From contig NW_022145606.1 of the NCBI RefSeq assembly GCF_000002235.5, forward strand, positions 21,602,539 through 21,666,538: a stretch of DNA of 64,000 nt. The letters are read 5' to 3'. The notes beneath the pieces are model-generated. The model was not told where the DNA came from and made no database searches. It saw nothing but the letters and a program-made list of their open reading frames with translations. This DNA comes from Strongylocentrotus purpuratus (lineage: Eukaryota; Echinodermata; Echinoidea; Camarodonta; Strongylocentrotidae). The position numbers and the translations under genes are program-made. Positions 46,601 to 56,596 of the stretch are shown in pieces (position 1 is the first letter of the stretch; every line of letters begins with the position of its first letter).

Positions 46601-48455
46601 ATTGCTCTTCAAAAAGGAAATTTCAATAAAACTCAATAATTAGAAGTAATGCTAGGTTTAGAGCATACATTTTAACTCTGTATCTTAGAGAGATAGGAAG
46701 AACTTGCATGCGGCTCTCTAATGTAATAATGTAACAATGACGACTTGTTCTTTATGTATGTCATCAAAGATTGACACGTTGAATATCAAGGACTGCCAGC
46801 TATCCACTGAGGTTATTGGGAAGTTGTGGTCCTGTCTCAGATCCTTCACCTCATTGACACAGCTCAACATCTCGGACTCCTCTCTCAGTTTCCCTCCATC
46901 TGCTCTGAAGCTTCGATCAGTCACAAAGTTTTCAGCCGAGAGAGTGACGTCACAAACCTACGAAGGAGTGCTCTCGTTGCTTCCTGGAGTGAGAGATATC
47001 GATGTTTCTATCGATGTTGCAGAGGCGAGCAACACTCACCAGATCACCACCGCCTCCAGACCTATGGGTCAGACCAGGGCTGGGGATGAACAGTTTCTCG
47101 TTCATATCAGACTACACGCCTGCCCACTACTCACCACAGACAGGAAAAGTTATTCAAGCGACTCAAATGGAGGGCTTTGTCTTCTATTTGAAGACCAAAC
47201 CAAAACCTCACAGCGGCTGCATGTGTCCGGAGTGAAGGGCAGAGACGAAGAAGCCTTGGTCGACCTGTTTGTCAAGACTAAACAACTAACGTCCTTGAAT
47301 TTGGGGTAAGTAGATATAGATCTAGACCTTAATTCGTGTACAGATATGTGTGTTCATGTCGAATTTTTAAGATGACATGAACACAAACTATATTTAAATG
47401 TATTACTATTGATGTTCTTATTATCATTGCTAACATTATCACTTTCATGATATCATTAGTTTTTCAATTGAGTATTATCATTGCGTTATTGTGAGTATTG
47501 TTTTTTTAATAAGAGTCTTTTTAACCTATGTGTAGACGTAATGTAACGCTCACTTTTATTCTTTATAACTGTAATTTAATTTCCAAATGTTTTTTTAAAA
47601 ATTATATTCGTTTCCTTATTCTTAAGTTTGTTTAAATCTATATAGGAGTGGAAGTGGTTCTCTAAGCGACACAGACGCCTTCCAGGTGAGTAGAATTGTG
47701 TAATACGGGTGCATGCATTTCGCTTTGAAATATTCGAGAAAGAGATATCCTCTGCACAAAACTAAGGAAATTGCAACAAAGTACCATAGGATGTTTTTAA
47801 TAAAAAAAATCGAATCAATAATCGTGTTGTGAATTTAGGTGGTGCATTTAATTATTGTATTTTCAACTTCACTGATGTTGAATTATATCTTCCCACATTT
47901 AGTCTCAATATTTATGTGTGCATTTCATTGCAGAATACTAGGCTTGAGATGGGGCAGTGCCAGCTATCTACTGAGATAACCGAGAAGTTGTGGTCCTACC
48001 TCAGATCTATTACCTCACTGAACCAGCTCACCATCTCAGACTCCTCTCTCTGTTTCCCTCCATCTCCTCTCGAGCTTCCATCCATCACAAAGCTATCAGC
48101 TAAGAGAGTGACGTCACAAAGCTATGAAGGTCTGCTGTCATCGCTCCCTGGCTTGAGAGGTGTCGATATCACTAGCAATGATGTGGAGAGAGACATACCT
48201 CAGATCACGGCTGGTCTTCATCGGCCCGGAGGACAGCAGCTCACGCGCATCAACCTTACAGGATTGTCAACACTCCCATCAGAGAAGAACCGTGTATCAA
48301 GAGAGACGATGAGAGGATTGGGTCTTCTAATCATAGAACAAACCAACAACCTGCAGCGTCTACAACTAGACGGAGTGAAGTGCTTGGACGAAGAAGACTT
48401 CGTTTACCTCATCGAGTTTTGCAGACGGGTGGAGACGATGTCAAGTGTGTGGTAG
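40599..48455 (+). CDS. Multi-exon leucine-rich-repeat protein, NLR-like LRR region (5' incomplete)
   Basis: Ten exons join at GT/AG sites into one open frame of about 943 codons: 40599-40638, 40880-41409, 41666-41708, 42203-42708, 43777-43816, 45037-45572, 45912-45951, 46770-47305, 47646-47685, 47934-48455. Large exons start in phase 0 and end in phase 2; small exons do the reverse, so every pair is a frame-neutral cassette. Each large exon encodes RNase-inhibitor-like LRRs with recurring words such as EKLWS.LRSFTSL, ISDSSLSFP and RVTSQ, and most close with LTSLNLG-like strands. No NACHT, death or transmembrane domain lies in the window. NLR-like membership (innate immune sensor in echinoderms) is inferred from LRR style. 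The 5' exons are missing or lie beyond the array. Confidence 0.72.
40880..41409 (+). CDS. LRR gene exon 2 (large LRR exon)
   Basis: 530 bp after acceptor CATTGCAG, donor GTACGT. It encodes about 176 residues starting NTRLEIQQCKLSTEM. LRR strands at residues about 3-8, 32-38 and 81-88 (LTISDSSLSF, REIDVSID), then a less regular middle and a closing ELKSLNLG strand. Without splicing, the frame continues only 24 residues beyond the donor before a stop. Confidence 0.78.
41666..41708 (+). CDS. LRR gene exon 3 (small linker exon)
   Basis: 43 bp, one codon longer than the other small exons: SGGSSLNNDRYAVQ. Donor GTGAGT. Confidence 0.7.
42203..42708 (+). CDS. LRR gene exon 4 (large LRR exon, divergent end)
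   Basis: 506 bp after acceptor TTTCAAAGCAG, donor GTGAGT. Begins NTRLEIQYSQLSIEM and keeps the first LRRs (LSISDSSLSF, LEEIDITIG). Its C-terminal half departs from the others: MRGLGLLITDS, then SGVFVGPKETVIDH, with no LNLG-like closing strand. Phase 2 at the donor is kept. Confidence 0.74.
43777..43816 (+). CDS. LRR gene exon 5 (small exon)
   Basis: Candidate 40-bp exon between ATGATACAG and GTAAGT. It encodes FCRLQKSDKRAFN and lacks the Ser/Gly pattern of the other small exons. An alternative acceptor 9 bp downstream (TTTTGCAG) would give 31 bp in the same frame. The 40-bp choice matches the length of three of the other four small exons. Confidence 0.55.
43869..44153. mobile_element. MITE with TTAA flanks in intron 5
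   Basis: 285 bp. Left end AGGGAATGTAGCATGAC matches the complement of the right end at about 15 of 17 positions. TTAA lies on both sides (43865-43868, 44154-44157). TTAA target sites suggest a piggyBac-type MITE. The core is CG-rich (about 43985-44090) and non-coding. Confidence 0.6.
45037..45572 (+). CDS. LRR gene exon 6 (large LRR exon)
   Basis: 536 bp after acceptor GTCATCATAG, donor GTAAGT. Begins IDTLKIKDCLLSTDM. LRRs include LNISDSSLSFP and RDIDVSID; the second half has SNGGLSLLFEDQTK, LHVSGVKGRDEEALV and LTSLNLG. The unspliced frame stops at once after the donor (LG then TAA), which supports splicing here. Confidence 0.8.
45912..45951 (+). CDS. LRR gene exon 7 (small linker exon)
   Basis: 40 bp, encodes SGGGSISVTDDFQ. 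The acceptor follows a run of more than 15 T. Donor GTGAGT. Confidence 0.7.
46770..47305 (+). CDS. LRR gene exon 8 (large LRR exon, duplicate of exon 6)
   Basis: 536 bp after acceptor GTCATCAAAG, donor GTAAGT. Begins IDTLNIKDCQLSTEV. By eye, 11 of 15 codons that differ from exon 6 change the residue, with several clustered in codons 5-21 (for example K to N, L to Q, T to I, E to G). Confidence 0.8.
47646..47685 (+). CDS. LRR gene exon 9 (small linker exon)
   Basis: 40 bp, encodes SGSGSLSDTDAFQ. Acceptor CTATATAG, donor GTGAGT. Confidence 0.7.
47934..48455 (+). CDS. LRR gene exon 10 (terminal large exon)
   Basis: Starts after CATTTCATTGCAG with NTRLEMGQCQLSTEI. LRR words LTISDSSLCFP and RGVDITSND; the second half has MRGLGLLIIEQTN, LQLDGVKCLDEEDFVYLIE. 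It reads through to TAG at 48453-48455. A cryptic donor (TG|GTAGGT at 48451/48452) with the best downstream acceptor (TTTTTTTGCAG at 48691) would also give an immediate TGA, so the protein ends here either way. This exon resembles exon 2 in its N-terminal half and exon 4 in the MRGLGLLI segment. Confidence 0.75.
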   Translation, partial: NTRLEMGQCQLSTEITEKLWSYLRSITSLNQLTISDSSLCFPPSPLELPSITKLSAKRVTSQSYEGLLSSLPGLRGVDITSNDVERDIPQITAGLHRPGGQQLTRINLTGLSTLPSEKNRVSRETMRGLGLLIIEQTNNLQRLQLDGVKCLDEEDFVYLIEFCRRVETMSSVW

Positions 48456-48473
48456 GTTCTTGTTAAAATTTTG

Positions 48474-48479
48474 AATAAA
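48474..48479 (+). promoter_or_regulatory. Candidate polyadenylation signal AATAAA
   Basis: AATAAA 19 bp after the stop codon of the LRR gene. If used, the 3' untranslated region would be very short. Confidence 0.35.
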
Positions 48480-48506
48480 ATAGATTACAATCCTACTAGT
48501 ATACAA

Positions 48507-48635
48507 ATGATGCACAGGTTTGAGTGCGTCGGTAGGGATTGTGTGCACAAGGTACATTTGAATGGTTTTACACCAAATTCAAAGGTACCGCGTGCACACA
48601 ATTCCACCCACCCACGAATTAAACCTGTGCATCAT
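48507..48635. repeat. Foldback/MITE-like hairpin, about 129 bp
   Basis: Left arm begins ATGATGCACAGGTTT and the right arm ends AAACCTGTGCATCAT. Pairing continues, with mismatches, through TTGTGTGCAC and CCTTTGAAT-like words to a short loop near 48566. Confidence 0.7.
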
Positions 48636-48962
48636 CTGTTTTGTAAGATGGGGCCCCAAATAAAACAAATACAAACAATTTTTTTTTGCAGATTTACCGG
48701 ATGTCATATGGAAACGTTTCTTTGGATTTGTCTCATAAAAGAAGTTGACTACAAATTAACTCCCACACGGTGTTGAGTGCTCAGGGGTTACGGGCCACTG
48801 GCTTCATCGGGCAGGTAGTTCCATTATGTGAATGGGTAAATTAACTTAAACAAAATGAGGGGACACATTACATTGTACAATAGGGACATACATTGTTTTT
48901 ATTGTGCAGAACATACTCTTTTGTTGACTAACTTAATGAATGAAACTAAAAAATAAAAAAAA

Positions 48963-49244
48963 TGCATTTTGTATTCTAACAATTGGAGTAAAAAATAATA
49001 ATAACAGGTGAATAAAAAATGCATAAACACCACAAACACCTGGAAAGGAAGCATTCATAAATTTGAATACATATAGTTGTTAAACGACTCCGCATGATAC
49101 TATACAACCAAAATGTAATTTGCATTATGGCAATTGGAGTACAAAGAATGATAGCAGGTGAATGAAATGCTTCAACAACATAAACACCTGGGAAGGAAGC
49201 ATCCATAAATTTGAATAATTTAGTTGATAAACGTCTCCGCATAT
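48963..49244 (+). repeat. Two-copy imperfect tandem repeat, period about 150 bp
   Basis: Copy 1 48963-49097, copy 2 49121-49244. Shared words in order: CAATTGGAGTA, CAGGTGAAT, CACCTGG, AAGGAAGCAT, CATAAATTTGAATA, CTCCGCAT. No function seen. Confidence 0.7.
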
Positions 49245-50065
49245 GGACGTTTGGTGCAGCAGAAAGCAGTAGATTCTTAACAACACGAACCCATAAAACA
49301 GAATGTCGGAACGTAAATTAAATTTGGCGCGGTTGGAAAATGCATCTTTCTACCCTGCGACTTTGATGGTACGATCCAGTAAATTAAAACAGTAAAATGG
49401 CTCTTATTTAAAAATTACTTATTGAATAAAACCCAAAAACTTCAGTGATATCAGACAAAATATGTTATATCTTATACTAATAATTAAAAAAGATGTATTA
49501 ACATTGTGGAAGTGTAGCATTTTACGATAAAAGACACCGATTTAGCGAAGATGACGTCATTAGAACCTGTGTATGTGCGCTTGCATCAGGGAATTCAAGG
49601 TCAAAAGGTCAATTCAGACGCTGTTAAGTTATTGGTCAAACCTTTTTGTTTCCTTTATTCCGAAAAAAATATACAATCAATCAAAACAAGTTTAATACCA
49701 GAAGAAAGCTAACGATAAGTTTTTTCATTAACCGCTTGCCCCAAAGTCGCTTGACCACAGTGAAACGAGTGAGAGCTTGCGAGAGCGGCCAAAGTGTGAT
49801 TGAAACTCGCTTTTGCTTTTCTCCAACGCAAAAAGAGACGACACTGTGCTGGATAAATATATTTTTTCCGACAAAAGTACAGAAAATTTGCATTTGGTCA
49901 TTTTATATTATACTTTATGAAATGTTACCCGTGTGACTTCCGGGCACCCCGATGCTGGAAAGAAACGCGCATTTGAAAAAACTTTACTTTTTCATGGAAA
50001 AATGTTTTTTTGTTCTATGCACGCAAGTCAGATTGAGCAAAGGATACAACGTTTTCATATGTGGC
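49245..50065. other. No gene recognised
   Basis: Contains a 96-residue plus-strand frame (49646-49936) overlapping a 70-residue minus-strand one. Neither shows a domain or splice support. One TGACGTCA at about 49551. Confidence 0.4.
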
Positions 50066-50111
50066 AAAATCATGCGTCCTGTACATTTTTGTTTACCGGA
50101 CGCATGATTTT
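50066..50111. repeat. Perfect 14-bp stem hairpin
   Basis: AAAATCATGCGTCC (50066-50079) pairs exactly with GGACGCATGATTTT (50098-50111) around an 18-nt loop. It may be the core of a small foldback element; no target duplication found. Confidence 0.75.
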
Positions 50112-50770
50112 AAACATATCATGACATTTTAAAAAAAATAAAAAATTGTAAACTTTAAAAAAAATATAAAAAATCTAGATTTTTTTTTTTTTTTAACAGA
50201 TTATAATTATCAAAAACCATTAAAAACCAATGATGATCACCAAGAAAAAATGATTAAAAAAAGGATTAAAATTTGTTTTAAAAATGATTTTTATTTTTTT
50301 TTTAAAGATATCGTTGGTATCGATCGCCGATATCGCGTGCATTCGGTAAAAATAATTACATGGTTATTGACCAATCAGATTGCAGGGATTCTTCTACCCA
50401 TCTTATAAATGATCTTATACAACGCTTCTAAGATTCTTGCAACCTTATTGGTCAATTCTTGATCACATGACATGCGCTAAAAGTACTGTTGAACGGCATC
50501 ATTCTCCAGGCGTGCAATTTCGTTTGATTCTTTCGCACCATTGCACTCTGACGTCACTAACGATGTACAAAGTACATGGTGAGGTAAGAGACGTCGCCGC
50601 GCATGGTGCACGCATGGTTTGCTGCCTGCCTCAAAGTGCGCGCTCACGTTCGGCAATTTGATTAAAAACAAACAAAAACATCCCTGAGATTAAGGCCCAG
50701 GAAAACTGTTTTAAGCCTGTTAACGTCCGAGGTGTTGTATAAAACAAATAGTGAATGTTCTTTATTCGTT
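50112..50770. other. A/T homopolymer-rich then unique sequence, no gene seen
   Basis: 50130-50310 is dominated by A and T runs. The remainder has no credible exon. Confidence 0.4.
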
Positions 50771-50886
50771 CAATGGAACAAGATTTTTGCATTCGGTGAA
50801 AGATGAGACGCTCCATTCAACTCGGCTGCGCATCGTTGAATATAGCGTCACTTATCTTTCACCTCGAGCAAAATCTTGTACCATTG
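50771..50886. repeat. Foldback/MITE-like hairpin, 116 bp
   Basis: Left arm starts CAATGGAACAAGATTTT and the right arm ends AAAATCTTGTACCATTG. Arms of about 51 bp pair along most of their length (also GGTGAAAGAT/ATCTTTCACC and CATTCAAC/GTTGAATA) around a loop near TCGGCTGCGCATC. Confidence 0.75.
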
Positions 50887-51235
50887 CACTCATGGCCATT
50901 TACTATTTGTATACTATTCAGTTGGTCAGCCTTGTTGAAACGTTAGGGTACGAATGCATGAAAGGATGAACACGTTTTTCTAGACGTGAGTGTAGCCTCC
51001 GATTTTTCCAACATTTTTGTGGAATACTGTAGATTACTTGTGGAACGGGTTTGTGTAAATATCTCTCCTAATTAGTTTTCTTCAATGCGCAATCGGAATG
51101 AATACTTGCCTTTAAATTGTAAAATTTAAATTTACAGCCACATGTATTATAATGAAACGTCCCAAGCTGAAATATAACGTAATTTTTGATGATTTTTTGG
51201 AGAAAAAAAATGTAATATCCTTATAAAAGGTATTA

Positions 51236-51490
51236 TGATCATTAATATGTATTGTTATTAATATTGTTGTTATCATCATCATTATAACCATTATCAACAT
51301 CGTCAGCAACATTACTTTTACTACTACTATTACAAGTACTACTACATGTTCTATTATTACTACTACTACTAGTTTATTATTATTACTATTATCACTATCG
51401 TCTTCATTATTATCATTGACATTTTTATATTATTGAGATACACTTATTATCATTATTATGGTTTTATTATTGTTATTATCATCATCAGTA
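51236..51490. repeat. ATT/ATC/ACT microsatellite-like tract
   Basis: Cryptically simple run of ATTATC, TACTACTAC and TTATTATT triplets. Unlike the array cores it has no conserved flanks. Confidence 0.7.
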
Positions 51491-54165
51491 AAATTACTAC
51501 GGGTGACGTGATTTCTCGTTCAAGCACAATGTTGAACTTGTTAGTTAAGGATTAAAACTTTTTGCATAATAAAGGCTTGCTATCATCGATTAAAAGGCAT
51601 TTAAACGTTTCGTGCCCTGAAATGAGTCGAGACAGGCTGCCTCTTTTGTTTATACTTCATCATTGTATGCGTGCATCGTCTAAAGAACATCATGCTTCAT
51701 GTGGTGGCAGGTATCTAACTCTAACTCTTCACCTTAGAATTTATACATTTTCGAAGCTTAAACAATACCAAGCTGGTGGGAAATGACTAATTTTGCCACT
51801 GGGGTGTTTCAGCAACTAACATTGATTTAGATGTATTAAGGCCGAATTAGTTTTAGCTTATAACTGATGCTCGTGAGCTGTTTCATCAAATCAAATTGAT
51901 TTTGATTAATTTGAGAAGGCCTTTGTTATCAAGACTAGGTAATTTTCGGTCAATCAACCAACAAATTGCGTCGCTAAACAACTGCATGAGAGGTCCTCGA
52001 AAAGTAAGTAAATTCCGTTAGACCCAAGACCAAGATTTACATTTATTATACTACTACTAAATCTAGAGTAGATGTAGACCTAGTCTCTACTTTGGCCTGT
52101 GTACCCTTTGAGCAGGAATAACTAACATAAGTTAGAGGTAAGATTTAGTCCTCTAGTCCTAGATCTAGACTACTTGTATTTTTGTGCGATCTAACCTAAC
52201 AGGAGTTCGATCTAGTCGAAATCTTACAGTAACAAGGTAGATTTTAGACTAGATGTAGAATGATATGTATAGGCTCATGCATCAAGCTCAGTATTTTGTT
52301 TTTCTTGATTCATTTTCTTCTCTCAATTTCAGAGATAGAGTGGACCTCGACTCTCGAGTCAAATCCAAGAATTATCCCTCTAGTCCAAAAGAGCATGCCT
52401 TGAACCATAAAGCATGGCCTTATAGACGATTTTGTTATGTTGGGGGTCGGGGCAAAATGTAATGAATTATTGAAAATGTATTGCATTTTGTTTGTTGTTT
52501 CGTTTTTGTGGGGGCGTCGACGTACCCTAGCGCCCGCTGCGTACAGTCATGATTCGTTGGCTAAGCAATGGCCTCATTACTGTGAGCCCCCAGGATCAAA
52601 ACCGTGTCGATGTGCTATATTAGTGCCCTTTTATGAGGTATTATTCCCCATTACTGTCGGTTATGACTTAAGGACGAAGGTCCCCTAGTTGATTAGCATA
52701 GTAGCACATACATGCTTTAGCAGTCACGCAAAACAAACACTCCCCAATCGCCATTAAGTAAAATCTTAGAATGTATACTATTATCTAGATCTATTAGGAA
52801 TAAATCATTGTCAAAATAATTCAATAAATTGGGGTAAAAATAATTAGTCCACCATTATGACCAACAGTGTACATATAAATATATTACTAATTTGTTGCTG
52901 ATTGTAGAATCTTGATATTTATTCATGATAAAGGTTTAAGGTACCGGATATTACATTTTACAATCACAAACTGATACTTATGTGTTCTTAATTTAAGAGA
53001 AAATCAACCATGACAGGTCAAAAGCATAAATAATTTTCGAGATCTCCAGATTATGATTAATATTGTACATATAATAGGGCAGCAATTAAAGTACGAAGAA
53101 GTGATTTTAAAAAATGTAATGAGCATATGCATCATGTAAGCTGCTATATGTTTGTTATATACCAGTAAGGGGTTTCTCTTTCCCTTATATTCACCAGAGG
53201 GTAATTTTAATTATTTCTGCGTACAACAGGGTTTGGTTCAAGATCAGAGTATCCAAAATGAAGATTAGACTGTCGTAGATTTCAGATTAAAGGTATAAGC
53301 TCAAGATCAAGATCTACACCTTCAAGATCGAAATTTTTAGAAATGTCTGGGATCAAAATCAAAATCAAGATTACGTCAAAATGCGTATTAGAAGAAAAAA
53401 AGTTCCACATTCCATAATCCATCTTCCAAACTGATGCAATCATCATATTTTATAAAAAAATTCTGAGAAATATATTTGCTCTCTTCATGATGTATGTATA
53501 TCTATGTTTTAAATCTTAGGTTGCAAAGTAAAGAGCTGTGGCATGTACATGTACTGCTAACTCATGGCATCTGGACTGTCATACTTGTCTTGTCCATCTC
53601 TACAAGTTGAAAAGGTCAGCTGTGTCAGTTAATATGATTTATCTTATTAGCATGTTGTTTGCCTGTCATCATTGCCATGCCCCTTCATCAATCGATAAGC
53701 AAGAAAAGTAAACAAAAAAGTACAATTCTCATAGTCGTTGTAAAAGGTCTAATTTCGATCTTACCCAGTCTGTTATATGAAAAATTAATAAAATGGTTAT
53801 AACAAGATTACATTTTTCCGAAGCACAAAAATAAATTATTCATGATCTTTTCTAACTAAAACTACTTTTGTCTTAATATTTTAAAAGAATTATCCTTCGA
53901 AACGTCGTGAACGTTTAGATTCCTTATTGACCACATTGCGAGACAAACGAATATCACTAGCGATATTATTTTCGATACTACATCCGCAATGAGTAATATA
54001 CTTAGCAACTATCCTTCTACTCTATTTATTTTTAAATCAAAGTAATTTTCGTGATGAAAAATACAGATGTTGAAGATTTAAAAAATACACTAGTTGTATT
54101 ATTAATTTAATTTGTCAGGTTTTATTTAAAATAGAGGGCATGTACATTCAGTTTAACAAAACTGC
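51491..54165. other. Unique intergenic sequence, no gene recognised
   Basis: Only short open frames without domain character (for example 52265-52462, 52437-52688). 52035-52260 is unusually rich in CTAG/TCTAGA words; 53230-53370 is rich in AAGATC words. No terminal repeats found. Confidence 0.4.
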
Positions 54166-54309
54166 TTTCCAAGCAGGCGCGGATCCAGGAATTCTTAGGG
54201 GGGGCAAATTTGAAATTATGCGGGCCAAATATTGGTACGTGATGGTGACCAGCAGTGATGTAAGAGGGGGTGGGTGCAGGGAGGGGCGAGTTTTACCCCT
54301 CCCTCCGCC

Positions 54310-55290
54310 GCGAAGTGCTGAACCTTTGACGTTTCATTAAATTATTAGAGAAAGAAGACGATTTGTTGTACCGTGCTCGTCTCTTAATCCTCGTCTCAAT
54401 TCAGTTTCACCCCCTCCCGCGCAAAGCGCGGAACCTTTGACGTTTCATTAAATAATTAGAGAAAGGAGGCGGTTTGTTGCACCGTTCTCGACTCTTAATC
54501 CTTGTCTAAATTCAGTTACTCCCTCCCCCTCCTACACGAAGCGCGGAAGCTTTGACGTTTCATTAAATTATTAGAGAAAGAAGTCAAATCGTTGTACTCG
54601 TCTGATTTCAGGTTCCCCCCCCCCCTCCCGCGCGAAACTCGAAAGCTTTTACGTTTCATTAAATCATTACAGAAAGAAGACGATACGTTGTACCGTTCTC
54701 GACTCTCCATCCATGTCTAAATTCATCCCCCCCCTTCTGCGCGAAGATCGGAAGCTTTGACCTTTTAATAAAGTATTAGAGAAAGAAGACGATTCGTTGT
54801 ACCGTTCTCGACTCTTAATCCTCGTCTGAATTCAGTTTCCCTCCCCCTCGCGCGAATCGCGGAAGCTTTTACCTGTTATTAAATCCTAAGAGAAGGAAGA
54901 CGATTCGTTGTACCGTTGCTCCACTCTTAATCCTCGTCTGAATTCAGTTTCCCCCTCCCGCGCGAGAGGTGGAAGCTTCAACGTTTCCTTAAATTATTAG
55001 AGAAAGAAGACGATTCGCTGTACCGTTCTCAACTCTTAATACTTGTCTCAAATCAGGTCCCCCCCCCCCTTCCTCCTTCAAGAAGCGCGGAAGCTTTGAC
55101 GTTTCATTAAAGTATTAGAGAAAGAAGACGATTCGCTGTACCGTTCTCGACTTTCAATCTTTGTCCCAATTCAGTCACACCCCCCCCCTCCCCCTCCTGC
55201 GCAAAGAGCAGAAGCTTAGACGTTTCATTTAAATTATTAGAGAACGAAGACGATTCGTTGTACCGTTCCCGACTCGTAATCCTTGTCTGA
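54310..55290 (+). repeat. Minisatellite, nine copies, period about 96-121 bp
   Basis: Copies are anchored by GACGTTTCATTAAA-like words at 54328, 54439, 54554, 54650, 54759, 54870, 54980, 55098 and 55219. Each continues TTAGAGAAAGAAGACGATTC, GTACCGTTCTCGACTC and a C-rich tract ending CGCG. The length changes come mainly from the C tract. Confidence 0.85.
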
Positions 55291-55929
55291 ATTTCAAAAA
55301 TGTTCTTTGTCTGCTCCTATTTCTTTCTACGTCCTCTTCCTTTTCGCTCCGCAATTGTTTGTTTGTTTGTTATTTGTTTTTTGTTTTTTGGGGCACCGCC
55401 CCCACTGCCCCCCCCCCATGGCTACGCGCCTGCGGTCAGATGAACATATTTTGATACCTCGTACGCCCCCAGAAGCTCAGGGGCTAAGGCTATAAATTAC
55501 CGTCAGATGAGCATCTATTGGCCTGCCTTAGGGCCCTAGGTGGAATCTAGTGGGCCGAACCCTCGGAAGTTTAGGGGTTTTAGGCATTTAATCACGGTCA
55601 GATGAGCATATTTTGATACCTCATTATTTTGTGACACTGGCAGTTAACTATTCTTTCTTTCTTGCTCTCTTTCTTTCTATTTCTCTTTAATATACTTTTT
55701 CCAAAAAAGGTGAGGGTGGGGGGAGGGAGCTCGAGGCTCCTGATCCCCGCTGTTCCGCGAGCCCTGACATGTAGGCATCTCAAGAAGCATATTACAAAAA
55801 AAAGTGAAGAAAAGTCTCGGAAAATTATGTAATTTTATCATTATCTGTTAACCATCGTTATGTTTGAATTGTATTCCCCCCTAGCCCCCCCCCCCACCCC
55901 CATCAGTACGCCAGTGCCACCCCCCCCCC

Positions 55930-56480
55930 CCCGATTACACCTAGTTGGCGGGGGAAATCGCAACTGATCTCCCCTACCTTTATTCTTTCTCTTTTGTTTT
56001 CTTTCCCTTTCTCCCCTCTTTCCCTTTTCCTTCCCTTCCTTCTCTCTCTGTAAGGTATTTTTTTTGGGGGGGGGGGAGGGGGCGGCAAGGCCCTTTTGCC
56101 CCCACCCCGCTCTATACGTTGTTGGCTGGATTAATCGCAACTGATCTTCGCTTTTTTTCATCCTTTTCTTTTCTTCTTCCTCTGTTTTGTTCCCTTTTAG
56201 CTCTCCCCTTTCCCTTTTCCTTCCTCCTCTCTCTTTTTAGGGGGGGGGGGGGGGGGGGGGGGGCAAGGACCTTTTGCCCCCCCCCCCCGATCCACAACTT
56301 GTTGGCGGGAAAATTGTACTGATATCCCCCTTCTTTCTTTTTCTTCTCCTTCCCTTTATCTCCTCTTTTTCTATTTTCTTTTCCCTTCCTTCCTTCTCTC
56401 TTATTATTTTGATTGGGATGGGGGAGGCAACAGCCAGGGAGGCAAGGCCCTTTGCGGCCCCCCGATGTCTTGTTTACCCC
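55930..56480 (+). repeat. C/T- and G-tract tandem repeat, period about 177-180 bp
   Basis: TTGGCGGG-like anchors at 55945, 56122 and 56302 precede AACTGATCT-like words, then a CTTTTCC-rich tract, then a G run (10 at 56067; 24 or so at 56240) and GGCAAGGCC. A fourth copy is degraded. Several G runs could form G-quadruplexes. Confidence 0.75.
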
Positions 56481-56596
56481 TTTTCTTTTCCTCTTCCTCT
56501 TCTTTCTTTCCGTTTTTCTTCTCTCTTTTTGTAGGCGGGGTATGGGGGCAAGGCCCCCCTCGGCCCCTTCCCCATGGATGCGCGCCTGTTTCCAAG

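Larger units (their letters stand above)
46138..47873 (+). repeat. Tandem gene-cassette duplication, right copy
   Basis: About 1736 bp copy of 44408-46137. Introns and exons are about equally similar between the copies, so the duplication or a conversion event is recent. Confidence 0.8.
54174..56588. mobile_element. hAT-like non-autonomous transposon (2415 bp) with 8-bp target duplication
   Basis: The left end CAGGCGCGGATCCAGG matches the complement of the right end (CAGGCGCGCATCCATG) at 14 of 16 positions. TTTCCAAG flanks it on both sides (54166-54173 and 56589-56596). Eight-base target duplications plus CAG-initial ends point to hAT. There is no transposase; the interior is a minisatellite, then C/T-rich and G-tract repeats. 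Open frames inside are Pro/Gly/Lys-rich artefacts of these tracts. Confidence 0.65.

Noticed and set aside
49646..49936. 96-residue frame as a possible gene
   Set aside because: No motif, splice-site or repeat support, and an overlapping minus-strand frame of similar length is present.
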